A stretch of 10,621 nucleotides of DNA from Fragilaria radians. Lineage: Eukaryota > Bacillariophyta > Fragilariophyceae > Fragilariales > Fragilariaceae. The notes beneath the pieces were generated by a model. It searched no databases. It was not told where the DNA came from and was given only the letters and a program-made list of their open reading frames with translations. The stretch is taken from contig CAAAJI010000550.1 of assembly GCA_900642245.1 (NCBI GenBank), positions 9,427-20,047 on the forward strand. The letters are read 5' to 3'. The position numbers were made by a program, and so were the translations under genes. Shown here piece after piece: positions 1-8,602 of this stretch (positions are counted from its first letter, which is position 1; every line of letters begins with the position of its first letter).

Positions 1-782
1 GCACAAGCAGTCATTTTGTTTGGGATGTTGATTAGTAAATGATCCTTCCTTCCAAACAATTAAATGACGTGTGGTACAACGGTACTTGCAGTATGTAGAA
101 GTAAAAAAAATATTACCATCTAGTATACCTGGAAATCTGTTTATACTAGAGATAGTCATTTAACATGGCAAACGTGAATAAAAACAAAACCGTCTTGTCA
201 TACTTAATTCCTTCATGTGTGGAGCAGTAGTAGTAAAGGAGTTTGAGAAATAAGAGTTTTTCAATATAGTCACAGCATGAGATTTTAGCCATAGCTAGTA
301 TTGAAGTTAGGAGTTTGTATGAGATTTAATGACTTTTTCCCCTGTGTGTCAGTATTTATATCTAATTTGGTCCCGGCGTTGCAACTTATCACACAAAAGA
401 GCATAATAAACAATTAATAATAGATTTTCAACTTAAAAAATTTCCAACAGGATTAAAATTATTTATATTTTCAATCTTCTCGAGAAATTTCATTTTTGTT
501 GCATATTAATATCACAGTTAAGAGCTATCCACTATGGAATGCAATGAAAATTTCAACATAGCATGTTCATGACGAATGCTAATAAATATAGCGAGATATT
601 GTGACTACTTGTATAGTTTAGTTTTACCAACAGAAAGTGGACTTGAGTTCGAGTCCTGGTTTTGATAGATATTTTTAGTAACTGATGTTATTAATCTAGT
701 TTTCCGTTTAAGATATTCTTAATCGCCATTGTTTCATTTGCTGCAATCAAGGATTCTCTATAAAAGAATATAAGAGTATGCC
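1..782. other. AT-rich stretch without a supportable gene
   Basis: No long open frame, RNA gene or repeat family is recognisable on either strand. The stretch lies downstream, in the minus direction, of the Gag fossil. The rest of a retroelement (zinc knuckle, protease, integrase, reverse transcriptase) would be expected here, but I see no match to those motifs. It is either unrelated intergenic DNA or element sequence too decayed to read by eye. Confidence 0.5.
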
Positions 783-1648
783 AAAGTGCAAGTAGGTGGT
801 ATGCAGAGAATATTGTGTTTGAATATCCATCATGGCTTTGCAAAAATTATTTTGTAATTTGTCAATTAAGTTTCCAAATGTGTCTCCATCTGCTCCAAGG
901 ATGAATGCTGTAGCCAGATACTGCTCATTCACCTCCTTACAACTGTTATCAGATAATTCATTTGCATTCTTAGAGTACAATGCCGCTACTTTTCCATGAT
1001 GCTGAGTTTCATCCCCCCAATTCCTCCTATGTGCTCAACTACATCAACTAGATTGTTAAACATCTTGTAGTTTGCTTGCGTAGATATGAATTTTCATTGA
1101 TGGCAGCACATTCAGCTGTTTCTTAGCATCATGGGTAGCATTTGGTAGATTTTTCTGACTCTGGTAGTTGTAGGTGGTGCTCTTGATGAGCTTATGGAGT
1201 TGTATTGCATCACCTTTACTAGATGGATAATGGAAGTTGCTAGAAGCTTCCGACCTTTGCCTGCAACACTGTCCCCAGATCAATGAATATGCTGTCTTCA
1301 AGTTCTCCTTAGGAACTTTCTGTTGCTTCCTATATTCATCGAAGCATGTCTCCCATAATTCTTATTTCAATTTTGGTGGCATCCTCTCTCGGATCTGGCA
1401 TCTCTGTTGTCATGACTTCAAGATTATCAATAGATAGTCTGGCATCCATTCCATTTTATAAGTGTGCCCTACATACTCTGCTATCTCTTTTGTAGTCTTC
1501 ATGTATGGGTCCGCTTTTCTGGCATCAATATAGTCATATACATGACCTTTTAGTTCCTCACATTGTCCTTCAAACTTGTCTTGCATTGGTGGCTGGTTTC
1601 CGTTGCCATTGCGACAGAATCGACGCCCTTGGCGGGAGGACGACTCAT
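783..1648 (-). pseudogene. Decayed Gag gene of a diatom-type LTR retrotransposon
   Basis: Three collinear minus-strand open pieces (in 1733-1410, 1301-1056 and 980-747) carry parts of one Gag-like protein in the right order. The N-terminal part has RQGRR, then FEGQCEELKGHVYDY and KTTKEIAEYVGHTY. The middle has TAYSLIWGQC and YNYQSQKNLPNA. The C-terminal part has NNLVDVVEHIGG, YLATAFILGAD and AYHLL. I recognise this order from Gag-like ORFs of diatom LTR elements, probably Ty1/copia type, though the class is not proven. The pieces lie in different frames. Shifts fall near 1635, 1455, 1342, 1108, 1070, 1018 and 835, most of them explicable by one-base indels. A plausible original start codon is at 1648-1646. 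No pol domains, LTRs or primer-binding site were found, so this is a truncated, non-functional fossil. The exact ends are uncertain. Confidence 0.8.
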
Positions 1649-1866
1649 CAATCTTGTCTTCACTTCTTTCTAGTGTTGTGATGACATCTGACAAAGTGGA
1701 TTTCAGATGAATTAGAGGACAGTACAATATCAATTTTATACTCAGTCACAACCAACCAAGTTTGATCTATCGGGTTAATCTCATTCACGTCTGGGGATAT
1801 TTCCATCGAGTAACGAGTAAAAAAATCTTCTTACGCATCCATAGTGAGGGTTGGACAAATTGAAAA
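1649..1866 (+). promoter_or_regulatory. Presumed promoter and 5' UTR of the HA-repeat gene
   Basis: This 218-bp gap separates the Gag fossil's likely start from the start codon at 1867 and must hold the downstream gene's promoter unless transcription begins inside the fossil. I see no convincing TATA box or LTR end. Part of it (to about 1733) stays open on the minus strand, continuous with the Gag reading frame, so it may be the element's old leader. The assignment rests on position only. Confidence 0.3.
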
Positions 1867-4371
1867 ATGATGCATAAATTGTTCTTTGCCTTACTCATTC
1901 CATGGCTAGTCCTGGAGTCCTTGAACTCTCAATATACTGAAGCCCATCTATTCATTAGCAAAAGCGGGCTTCGAAATAAACTTGGAATAGAAAGCAGCCT
2001 TAAATTTTCACTAGAAAATTCACAGGATGATTTGGAAAAACTTTGGTATGCTGAAGGTGTTGAGGAAGACAAGATAGAAGAAGATGAGTTTTCGTCTTTT
2101 GTTTCGCTAGAAGAAAGAGCTGAAGTCTTTTACCAAGATTCCAAATCATTTCCAGTGCGGGAGGCATTCTTTGATGGAAGCAAAATGACTTCAAAGAGTG
2201 CGGCAATTAGTCATGATTCACTAGGATATGGATGGAATGATTCGAGAAATAGTGACATGAAAGCGAAATCAGCAATGAGAATAAGTCAAACAATGAACAT
2301 AGATCACAATTCTCCAAAGTCTCGTCGACGTCGAATAAGTAAATCGTCAGAGTATTGGAATTTTCATTTAGAGTTGATCCAAGACTACAAGATGCGGTTT
2401 GGTCATATTGATGTTCCATATAGTTACGCAGTCACAGTGGGAGACAAACTAGTAAGGCTAGGAACCTTCCTTTACTGGTTGCGATCATTATATGCTAAGG
2501 AATTATTACGAGTTACAGTTCCATTTCAATTTGCAAAGGAATTGACAGAATTAGGGATGAAGTGGGATTTTCTTGGGAAAGGTAGACGCCATCAACTCTT
2601 TCTCCAGCGCCTAAATGAATGGAAGGATATGACGTCCCAGGAGGGTAGAATGGAGCCTGCACTTCGGACATGGATGTGGAGACAGCGATATCAGTATAAG
2701 AGATACTGTGATGGACTCTCCAGCACACTGACTCAAGATCGAATCGATCTATTGACTGATGTAGGTATTGTGCCCTTTCAACGTCCTCTACAGGCAGTCC
2801 AATACATTTGGGATGAAAGCTGGAACAACAATTTAAAAAAATGGATTAAATGGAAAGATAGCAAAGATATTGTTGACATGAGTCAGGATCTTTTTTTATG
2901 GGCATGGGAACAATGGCGAATGTACGATATTCTTCGTGGTGAAACACCCTATAAAGGTGATCTTCCCGTTCTATGGACAGGTTATCGTGTTAAAGAGTTA
3001 CAAGATGAAAATTTCTTTGGACATGAGAGAAGTTACTTTTCCTATCCTCCACCTGACGTTAAGCTGCAAGATATATCCATCGATTGGAACGAACTTATCT
3101 CTGCCGTAAAAACTTATTACAGCGAACATGGAGACATGAACTTCCCACTTTACTGCGAGCTCTCTGTAGGGGATTATCCTCTCGTTTTTCTCAGCGCTCG
3201 CCTGATAATGGAGAGCAAGATATTCCAGTTTGATTTATGCGGTAAACAGGATTTTCTTTTGCTCGATGAAAAACGTATGAAAGAGATAAAAGAAACGATG
3301 CCATACGTAATGAATGCTAGTATGTCTCCTCTTTCTTCGGATATTGAGTGGTGGTATCACTACCATCAATGTAAACAGGTGCGGAGGAATGATGTGAAAA
3401 ACGTGTGTCTTAGTGTTGCTACATTGTCATGGATTGGAGAGCAACAACAACGTATTTGGTTACTGCAAGAGCCATCCAATGGAAATTCCACTCTTCTCTC
3501 CGAGGTTGAATACGAAGCACTTAGATGTCTAGGAACTCGCATTGAATTTCCGAGCATTGATGAACTTCCTGCAAGTCGATCTGCATGCAACAACGTTGTT
3601 GGTAGACCACCCGCGATACTGGATCTAAACCATGATGTGCTTCCGGATGAAGCATTACTACTTCGGAAGCACATGGAAAAATTAGAAGATATGACATGGA
3701 AATTTCGCTATAGGGACTTGTGCTCTTTTGTGAAAGCTCATGGTCATTGTTCTGTCTCCCCTTCAGTAGATCCAAAACTGGCTCTTTGGACTAAGAATCA
3801 ACGTCAGCAATATCAAAAATCAATCAAAGGCATGATGACTCCTCTTAATGAAGAAAGAAGGCAGTTACTTTTGGCTATTAACTTTGATTTTGGAATTACT
3901 CACTTGAGTCGGAACACCGAGGAGGAATTTGATAGAATGATTCTTGCCTTGCGTGGATTCAAAGCGGTCCATGGTCACTGCTTCGTTCCCTTGTCTTTAC
4001 CAAGTAACCCAAGCTTGGGTGATTGGGTAAATCGACAAAGAAAGGACTTTATGCATCAGGAGTTATCTCCAGAAAAAGTGAAGGAGTTGAGAACAGTTGG
4101 ATTAGAACTTGAACTTCCTGACGCTGAGTATTACCAAATGGCGTATGATACTCTATGGCAAGAACGAATTTCTGAGTGTCAACAATTCTTGGACCAACAT
4201 CAGGGCGACTGGAAGGAACTTTTGGAAATGAAGTCAGTAATCTCTGCATGGGCAAAGGAACAACACCAATTATATCAACTACGAGATGAATTTGGAGTTC
4301 CATCGCTTATGACACCTGAACGCATACACAAATTGGAAACCTTGAACTTTCCATTTGATAGATTCCCATGA
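1867..4371 (+). CDS. Secretory-type protein with about eight tandem helicase-associated (HA) repeats
   Basis: Intronless, 834 residues. An in-frame TGA six bases upstream and a Met-Met start fix the N-terminus. Residues 1-26 look like a signal peptide: a short basic start, a hydrophobic core at 5-17, and a possible cut near 20-26. Residues 45-160 are polar and low in structure, with a basic run KSRRRR at 151-156. From about 164 to 832 the protein is a series of roughly 65-80-residue units of the HA type (Pfam PF03457): about 164-235, 241-304, 312-384, 406-481, 493-561, 608-678, 685-751 and 757-832. The clearest are units 1, 6 and 7, with GHIDVP, GHCSVSP and GHCFVP followed by a W-x-x-x-Q/L-R core and a closing Leu-rich helix. 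Units 2-5 and 8 have lost much of the consensus. HA domains flank helicases in bacteria and occur alone in many diatom proteins of unknown function. No helicase motor motifs are present. No function can be assigned. Confidence 0.85.
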   Translation: MMHKLFFALLIPWLVLESLNSQYTEAHLFISKSGLRNKLGIESSLKFSLENSQDDLEKLWYAEGVEEDKIEEDEFSSFVSLEERAEVFYQDSKSFPVREAFFDGSKMTSKSAAISHDSLGYGWNDSRNSDMKAKSAMRISQTMNIDHNSPKSRRRRISKSSEYWNFHLELIQDYKMRFGHIDVPYSYAVTVGDKLVRLGTFLYWLRSLYAKELLRVTVPFQFAKELTELGMKWDFLGKGRRHQLFLQRLNEWKDMTSQEGRMEPALRTWMWRQRYQYKRYCDGLSSTLTQDRIDLLTDVGIVPFQRPLQAVQYIWDESWNNNLKKWIKWKDSKDIVDMSQDLFLWAWEQWRMYDILRGETPYKGDLPVLWTGYRVKELQDENFFGHERSYFSYPPPDVKLQDISIDWNELISAVKTYYSEHGDMNFPLYCELSVGDYPLVFLSARLIMESKIFQFDLCGKQDFLLLDEKRMKEIKETMPYVMNASMSPLSSDIEWWYHYHQCKQVRRNDVKNVCLSVATLSWIGEQQQRIWLLQEPSNGNSTLLSEVEYEALRCLGTRIEFPSIDELPASRSACNNVVGRPPAILDLNHDVLPDEALLLRKHMEKLEDMTWKFRYRDLCSFVKAHGHCSVSPSVDPKLALWTKNQRQQYQKSIKGMMTPLNEERRQLLLAINFDFGITHLSRNTEEEFDRMILALRGFKAVHGHCFVPLSLPSNPSLGDWVNRQRKDFMHQELSPEKVKELRTVGLELELPDAEYYQMAYDTLWQERISECQQFLDQHQGDWKELLEMKSVISAWAKEQHQLYQLRDEFGVPSLMTPERIHKLETLNFPFDRFP

Positions 4372-4687
4372 GTATCGAGTGTCTAATTGACGTAAAAAAA
4401 GGGAAATCATTCTGAAATACAGTGGAGAGCATTACAAAATGTTTTCTGCTTGTATCAACTAGTTTGGAGATACTACAGTAAAATACAGCCTTTTCTAGGA
4501 AGAAAATATTGGTTAGAAAGGTGTTTTCTAGTATGATAGAATATAAATGGAAGCGAATTTATTCTTTCAAGACTTTCCAGGATTGAAACTTAATTCGTAG
4601 TGTGGAAAGGTCTGAATGTTAACAAGATAAACGTAATTCTTTAATGGGCAATATCCTGTATCTCATTATGCAGCAACGTTACGACGT
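4372..4687. other. Convergent 3' spacer
   Basis: These 316 bp lie between the stop codon of the HA-repeat gene and that of the minus-strand glycosyltransferase gene. They should contain both 3' UTRs and polyadenylation sites. The stretch is AT-rich, and I see no gene, repeat or strong stem-loop in it. Confidence 0.5.
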
Positions 4688-5929
4688 CTATTCGTACTTG
4701 GGAGTAAGAACCCCAGCATACTGGAGCATATTGGATGCATTTTTGGGACCATATTTGTCAACAAAGCCAACGAACCAGGGACGTATATTATCATCTGTCT
4801 GCTCATCTCGATCTGCCTTTAATTTCCATTTAGATATATTCCGCCCCTCCGATTGTCTAGCGTCTTGTCGATAGGAAAATGCTTCCCAGGATCCCACATA
4901 ATGATTTATGCGAAATAAAGTTTGATTGTCGGGTATGAAAGGTCGAGGACAAACCTTTGGCATTGGCTCATGAATGTTAACCAAATAGGGCACTGTTTGG
5001 AATGCCTCAATAAGTGACGGAAAGTCTGACCAGGGAACTCTTGAAACATCAATAATACTTTTCCCCCATCCATTTAGGGGATGATGATATGTGACAGGAC
5101 GTCGAATATGCTTACGATATTGTAATGTGTCAAATTTGTGAGGGTCAAACCCAGGGGGGACCATTCTTTGAATCTCTTTATCGGAACTACCAACTGCACC
5201 AAATAGCATGCGCGGTATGGAAATGCAAGGCTTATTAATCTTGGCTTGGGGGTCGTTACGATATGTTTTCAAAAATTTGAGAATGGCACCCTCTTCCTGT
5301 AGTGATGGATATGGGATTTTGGCATAATTGTCCTTGGTTCCCACCTTCCCATTAAAGAGGAGGTATTCATCACTATCGATAAGGAGTACCCAGGTTCTTT
5401 CATTTTTCTTCATATGGCATAAGCAATTACGAACGAACATATTTTGTCGCTGACGATGATGATGCGGTTTCTGCTCCTGTGTGTTCATCAAACGTTCATA
5501 GTGCTTCAACTTTCCTCCGTAAATCTGTGTATTATTCCATTCGATGATAGTCATACCTTGACTTCTCCACTGATCTAAAATGAGGGAAGGAGATGTCTCA
5601 CTATTTGGGTCAATAGCAACAACTAAATACCTCAAAGGAAGAACGTGGTAATGATATGCCATCCACTCTGTTAGTCGGTGGTTGTCATCCATTATCAGCA
5701 TACAAGCTGAGAATTCTTCGCCATCTTGATTTTGGTAGTTTTGCTGTCGCATCAAATTCGCCGGTGAGGGTATTCTATGATTATTTTTCACAGCATTTTC
5801 CTTGGGGGAGAGAAAGAAATAGTGAAAGTTAACACATAAGCTCGTCACCAATGCAAGGACATAAATCAACTGAAAATGACCAGCTGTGATATATTTCCGG
5901 TTCCTATCACGGATCCCTTGTCTTGACAT
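4688..5929 (-). CDS. GT92/DUF23-like type II membrane glycosyltransferase
   Basis: 413 residues, intronless, ending in TAG. An in-frame TGA lies four codons upstream of the ATG, so the start is well supported. The layout is that of a Golgi type II enzyme: a short basic cytoplasmic tail (1-14), one membrane anchor at about 18-40, a polar stem to about 72, then the catalytic domain. Landmarks are ACMLIMDDNHRLTEWMAYHY (76-95), YLVVAID (101-107), the acidic DSD at 185-187 within VLLIDSDEYLLF as the likely metal/nucleotide-sugar site, and INHYVGSWEAF near 341-351. These match the GT92 (PF01697) / PF13704 group, which is expanded in diatoms. N-glycosylation sequons occur at Asn132, 335, 364 and 397, fitting a lumenal domain. 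Donor and acceptor sugars cannot be told. The gene is divergent from the TVP15-like gene. Confidence 0.82.
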   Translation of the reverse strand: MSRQGIRDRNRKYITAGHFQLIYVLALVTSLCVNFHYFFLSPKENAVKNNHRIPSPANLMRQQNYQNQDGEEFSACMLIMDDNHRLTEWMAYHYHVLPLRYLVVAIDPNSETSPSLILDQWRSQGMTIIEWNNTQIYGGKLKHYERLMNTQEQKPHHHRQRQNMFVRNCLCHMKKNERTWVLLIDSDEYLLFNGKVGTKDNYAKIPYPSLQEEGAILKFLKTYRNDPQAKINKPCISIPRMLFGAVGSSDKEIQRMVPPGFDPHKFDTLQYRKHIRRPVTYHHPLNGWGKSIIDVSRVPWSDFPSLIEAFQTVPYLVNIHEPMPKVCPRPFIPDNQTLFRINHYVGSWEAFSYRQDARQSEGRNISKWKLKADRDEQTDDNIRPWFVGFVDKYGPKNASNMLQYAGVLTPKYE

Positions 5930-6176
5930 GGCTATTAAACCTCAATACTGAATAAAATGGACTATGAATATCAAAGAACGATGCAAAACATTGTTCAGGG
6001 AAGAGTTCGTCGACCCGCCGATTCATTGGGACCACGAAACGGAGTATATCCTAAACCTTACAGCATTGTAAAATTGTACACAAGAATCTTGTACCAATCT
6101 CCTAAATCAGTTCAGTACTCAAAAGATACATATTTCAAATTAAAATTCATAGATTCCCCCACTCCTCGAATTTGAC
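5930..6176. promoter_or_regulatory. Shared divergent promoter of the glycosyltransferase and TVP15-like genes
   Basis: Only 247 bp separate two start codons pointing apart (5929 minus, 6177 plus), so both promoters and both 5' UTRs must fit here. I see no clear TATA box. A 72-codon plus-strand open frame (5957-6175) fills most of it, with its TGA one base before the ATG at 6177. Its protein resembles nothing I recognise. It is more likely chance, or an upstream ORF if transcribed, than a separate gene. Confidence 0.5.
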
Positions 6177-6932
6177 ATGGCTACCGAAGCGAAGGAAACA
6201 TCTAATTTGCTAGGATCCAATTTAGCCATGGCAGCTATTGCTCAGGGTGCCTCTATGATCAAGTCTACGGCAGCGAGTAGCATTCAAAAAGATCATACTG
6301 AGGGACCGACGACATATCGTCTCTTGGCACTTTTGGGTGGTATTGCAATGATACTTAGTAATGGCATTGCCATATTGGATCGGTTCTTCTCCTTTCGTTT
6401 TACTTCCGCGCTTATTGCATTATACAATTGTATCTTTGGGATATTTATTGTATCCATCGAGGCACCAGGTGTATTGTCTGTGGATTTGGCAGCCAAGGTG
6501 CGGTACTATGCCAAGTTTTTGGAATATACTTGGGGCCGAGGTATATTATATATATTCTGCGGATCACTACAAGTAACTAATGTCAACATGTTGGATTGGA
6601 TTGTCGGTGGATGGATGATTCTCGTTGGTATTACAGCAATTATCGTTGGCATGAGCACTCAAAAACAATTACGTCTCCTCAAACTTTCCATCAAATCAGA
6701 AGAGGACCTGAAACAAAAATGGAATCAATATGATACTTCTGGAAGTGGCAGCTTGGATGTCAAAGAGCTAACTGCATTTGTTCGTGGTGAAGGAATTGAA
6801 ATGTCAAGTAATGAAGTTGCTGCGACCTTTATGGCGCTCGATAAAAACTTTGACGATAGAATTACGTTTGAAGAATTTCAAGCCTGGTGGATGAATACGG
6901 ATGCCACTAATGAAAGAGCAATTTCAGTTTAA
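6177..6932 (+). CDS. COPI-associated (TVP15-like) Golgi membrane protein with C-terminal EF-hand pair
   Basis: 251 residues, intronless, with a purine at -3 (GACATGG) at the start codon. Four hydrophobic segments lie at about 48-66, 74-94, 120-133 and 137-158. The pattern LLALLGGIAMIL..LDRFF, CIFGIFIVSIE and WGRGILYIFCG followed by GGWMILVGI fits the COPI-associated family (PF08507), which includes yeast Tvp15, a small four-helix protein of late Golgi vesicles. After a basic cytosolic linker (162-180) come two EF-hand loops with intact ligand positions: D186-E197 (D,S,S,D,E) and D222-E233 (D,N,D,T,E). Yeast Tvp15 has about 143 residues and no EF-hand, so the extra C-terminal part accounts for much of the greater length. 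I infer a calcium-responsive Golgi membrane protein with the EF-hands on the cytosolic side. The family call is by eye; EF-hand calcium binding is more certain than the Golgi role. Confidence 0.75.
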   Translation: MATEAKETSNLLGSNLAMAAIAQGASMIKSTAASSIQKDHTEGPTTYRLLALLGGIAMILSNGIAILDRFFSFRFTSALIALYNCIFGIFIVSIEAPGVLSVDLAAKVRYYAKFLEYTWGRGILYIFCGSLQVTNVNMLDWIVGGWMILVGITAIIVGMSTQKQLRLLKLSIKSEEDLKQKWNQYDTSGSGSLDVKELTAFVRGEGIEMSSNEVAATFMALDKNFDDRITFEEFQAWWMNTDATNERAISV

Positions 6933-7661
6933 TAGGATACTGCAATTCATTGTGTGAAATTCAAATCACGTTGGGAGAACCATCATCAAAACCTCGACAC
7001 TTTTTTGCTCCATCTTCCGAAGAATCAGCATATTTTTATCTCTTAACCTGTGAATAGAAGGAAGTTTTTTTTTCGTCAATATTAGGTGGTAGTCCAGCGA
7101 TCCCGGATAACAAACTCTTTGCCACTTTAGAGCTCAGCAAATTAATATTAATTTATCAATAAATGCATCTGACAGTTCTTTACTTGTCAAAAAAGGATAA
7201 GAAGAAATGAGATAAGCAGATTGGTTTCAGTTTAATACCATTGGGTTGCGTCTATATTTATTGTCTGTGGGGGATAATTATGATTTAGTGATTTTGATTG
7301 AATTGCTTTCATTTTTATGCACTGACTTGAGAATATGATATATCAGGAGGAACCATAAAGAAAAGTATATTGCACAGAGGACTTTACAATGAGGAAAGTT
7401 AAAACAGATTTTAGAAAATCAAAGTCCTTATAAATGCTTGACTTTGGCTGTGGAATCATTGCCAAAATTTTAAAAAATGATAATGTTATACTTTTAGAAC
7501 AAGATATTATCTTCCTGAAAGCCTATTACTTCGAATAGTGAACAGCCACAATCATCAAAGCAAAGAAGGAGGTAGAATTGGAAACAAGTCAAAGAAGTTG
7601 CAAATAATCTCTTTGTTGCATAAAATGAAACGTATTTCCATATTCTATCACGAAAAACTTA
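6933..7661. other. Convergent 3' spacer, AT-rich
   Basis: These 729 bp lie between two convergent genes and presumably hold both 3' UTRs. I checked both strands for long frames, tRNA-like T-arms and spliceosomal snRNA motifs and found none. Several poly-A and poly-T runs occur, as expected for AT-rich spacer DNA. Confidence 0.5.
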
Positions 7662-8450
7662 TTATCGAATGAACTTATTCAAGAATCTTTTATGAAAATC
7701 ATTTCGAATGGTATCATTGATGAATCTCTTTTGAACCTCGGGTTCGCCTCTTGCTTGATTCCTAAAGACAACATCATCATTCCACTTGCGCTTAAGCTTT
7801 GACGCGTTCGTTTCCATTCCTAGTAATGGATTTCCAACCATAGCTTCCTCCTCTAGTTCTTTTTCTTTCATGACATTCGCTTCTTCCTCCTCTTTTCTCT
7901 TGGCCGCTTCACGTTCAGCTCGGATTTTTTCTAATTCCGCCTGCAATGCAGCTTCGTCATCTTCATCAGACTCGTCCGAGTCGTCAGAATCAGAATCGTC
8001 GCCATCTAAATCGGACCAAGCATCGTCCTCTTTAACAACATCATCTTCGAAATCGTCCTTATACTTTGATCGAATTCTAATGGGATGTAAAATGTGAGAT
8101 TTCACGTATTCTGATGAACTTAATTACATCAGGCAGTTATCGTACCGTTCTTCGTCCACTTCAGCAGTTTGCTTCAACAACTTTATGCGCCCTTCTTCCT
8201 CTATTACGGGATCTAATTGTCGGCGTCCCAGCTTTGGGGCCTTCTTCTCTGCTTCTTCTAATTTCAATATTGATTCTCGAAGTGCAGAATGCCGGTCGAT
8301 GACCTGAGGTCCATGACGTAGCTTTAATTTAGTGTGCGCTGCTAAGTCCAAGGTTGATTTTCGTGCAGACGATGCTCCACCAGCATTCCATCCACCTCCG
8401 TCAGATCTTCCAACCGCAGGTTTCCATGTCGGTCTATGCGCTGTTGACAT
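7662..8450 (-). CDS. CWC15: Pre-mRNA splicing factor CWC15 (Cwf15), two exons
   Basis: Exon 1 is 8450-8146 and exon 2 is 8076-7662. Joined they give 720 bases, 239 residues plus stop, close to human CWC15 (229). The start is the ATG at 8450-8448; an upstream in-frame ATG at 8504 would add 18 residues unlike the family. The N-terminus STAHRPTWKPAVG matches the CWC15 signature. Then come a basic and coiled-coil region, an Asp/Ser/Glu-rich stretch (123-143), a charged helix (144-180), NPLLG (184-188), KRKWNDDVVFRNQ (197-209) and a conserved end KRFINDTIRNDFH (218-230). CWC15 belongs to the Prp19/CDC5L-associated part of the active spliceosome in the nucleus. The missing link between exons is supplied by a GT-AG intron that keeps phase. 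Upstream lies a repeat-rich region rather than a gene. Confidence 0.93.
8077..8145 (-). other. Intron in CWC15
   Basis: On the minus strand the donor is CG|GTACGA at 8145 and the acceptor ATTAG at 8077, giving a 69-base phase-2 intron. CTCAC about 20 bases before the acceptor may be the branch site. Splicing yields DEER-IRSKYKDD across the junction. A second donor, AT|GTAATT at 8127, is in the same phase with the same acceptor and would add six residues (YDNCLI). If the intron is kept, translation stops at the TAA at 8126-8124. I prefer the longer intron because its junction looks more like the family, but only transcript data can decide. Confidence 0.75.
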
Positions 8451-8602
8451 CTTCGAGTCTTTGCCACGGAACCTAAACCCGAAATTTGACCACTCACAAT
8501 ACAATACTGTAATTGAAATTACTAGTCAGAACAGATTTGTTTTGTTAAGAAATTAAATTTTTCTTGACGCCAACTGTCTATTAAGGTCAAGATTCTTTGT
8601 TA

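Noticed and set aside
636..670. tRNA-like T-arm (GAGTTCGAGTCC)
   Set aside because: The T-stem pairs poorly, and no anticodon arm, D-arm or acceptor stem can be placed around it.
747..1733. Three separate small minus-strand genes
   Set aside because: Their products are consecutive parts of one Gag-like protein in different frames, so a single pseudogene explains all three.
3366..3775. Antisense frames of 102 and 84 residues within the HA gene
   Set aside because: They overlap each other and a strongly supported plus-strand coding region; their residue make-up follows from the reverse of HA codons.
7786..8556. Plus-strand frames of 103, 62 and 74 residues opposite CWC15
   Set aside because: They are Ser/Phe/Leu-rich mirror images of the acidic and charged CWC15 codons, with no independent support.
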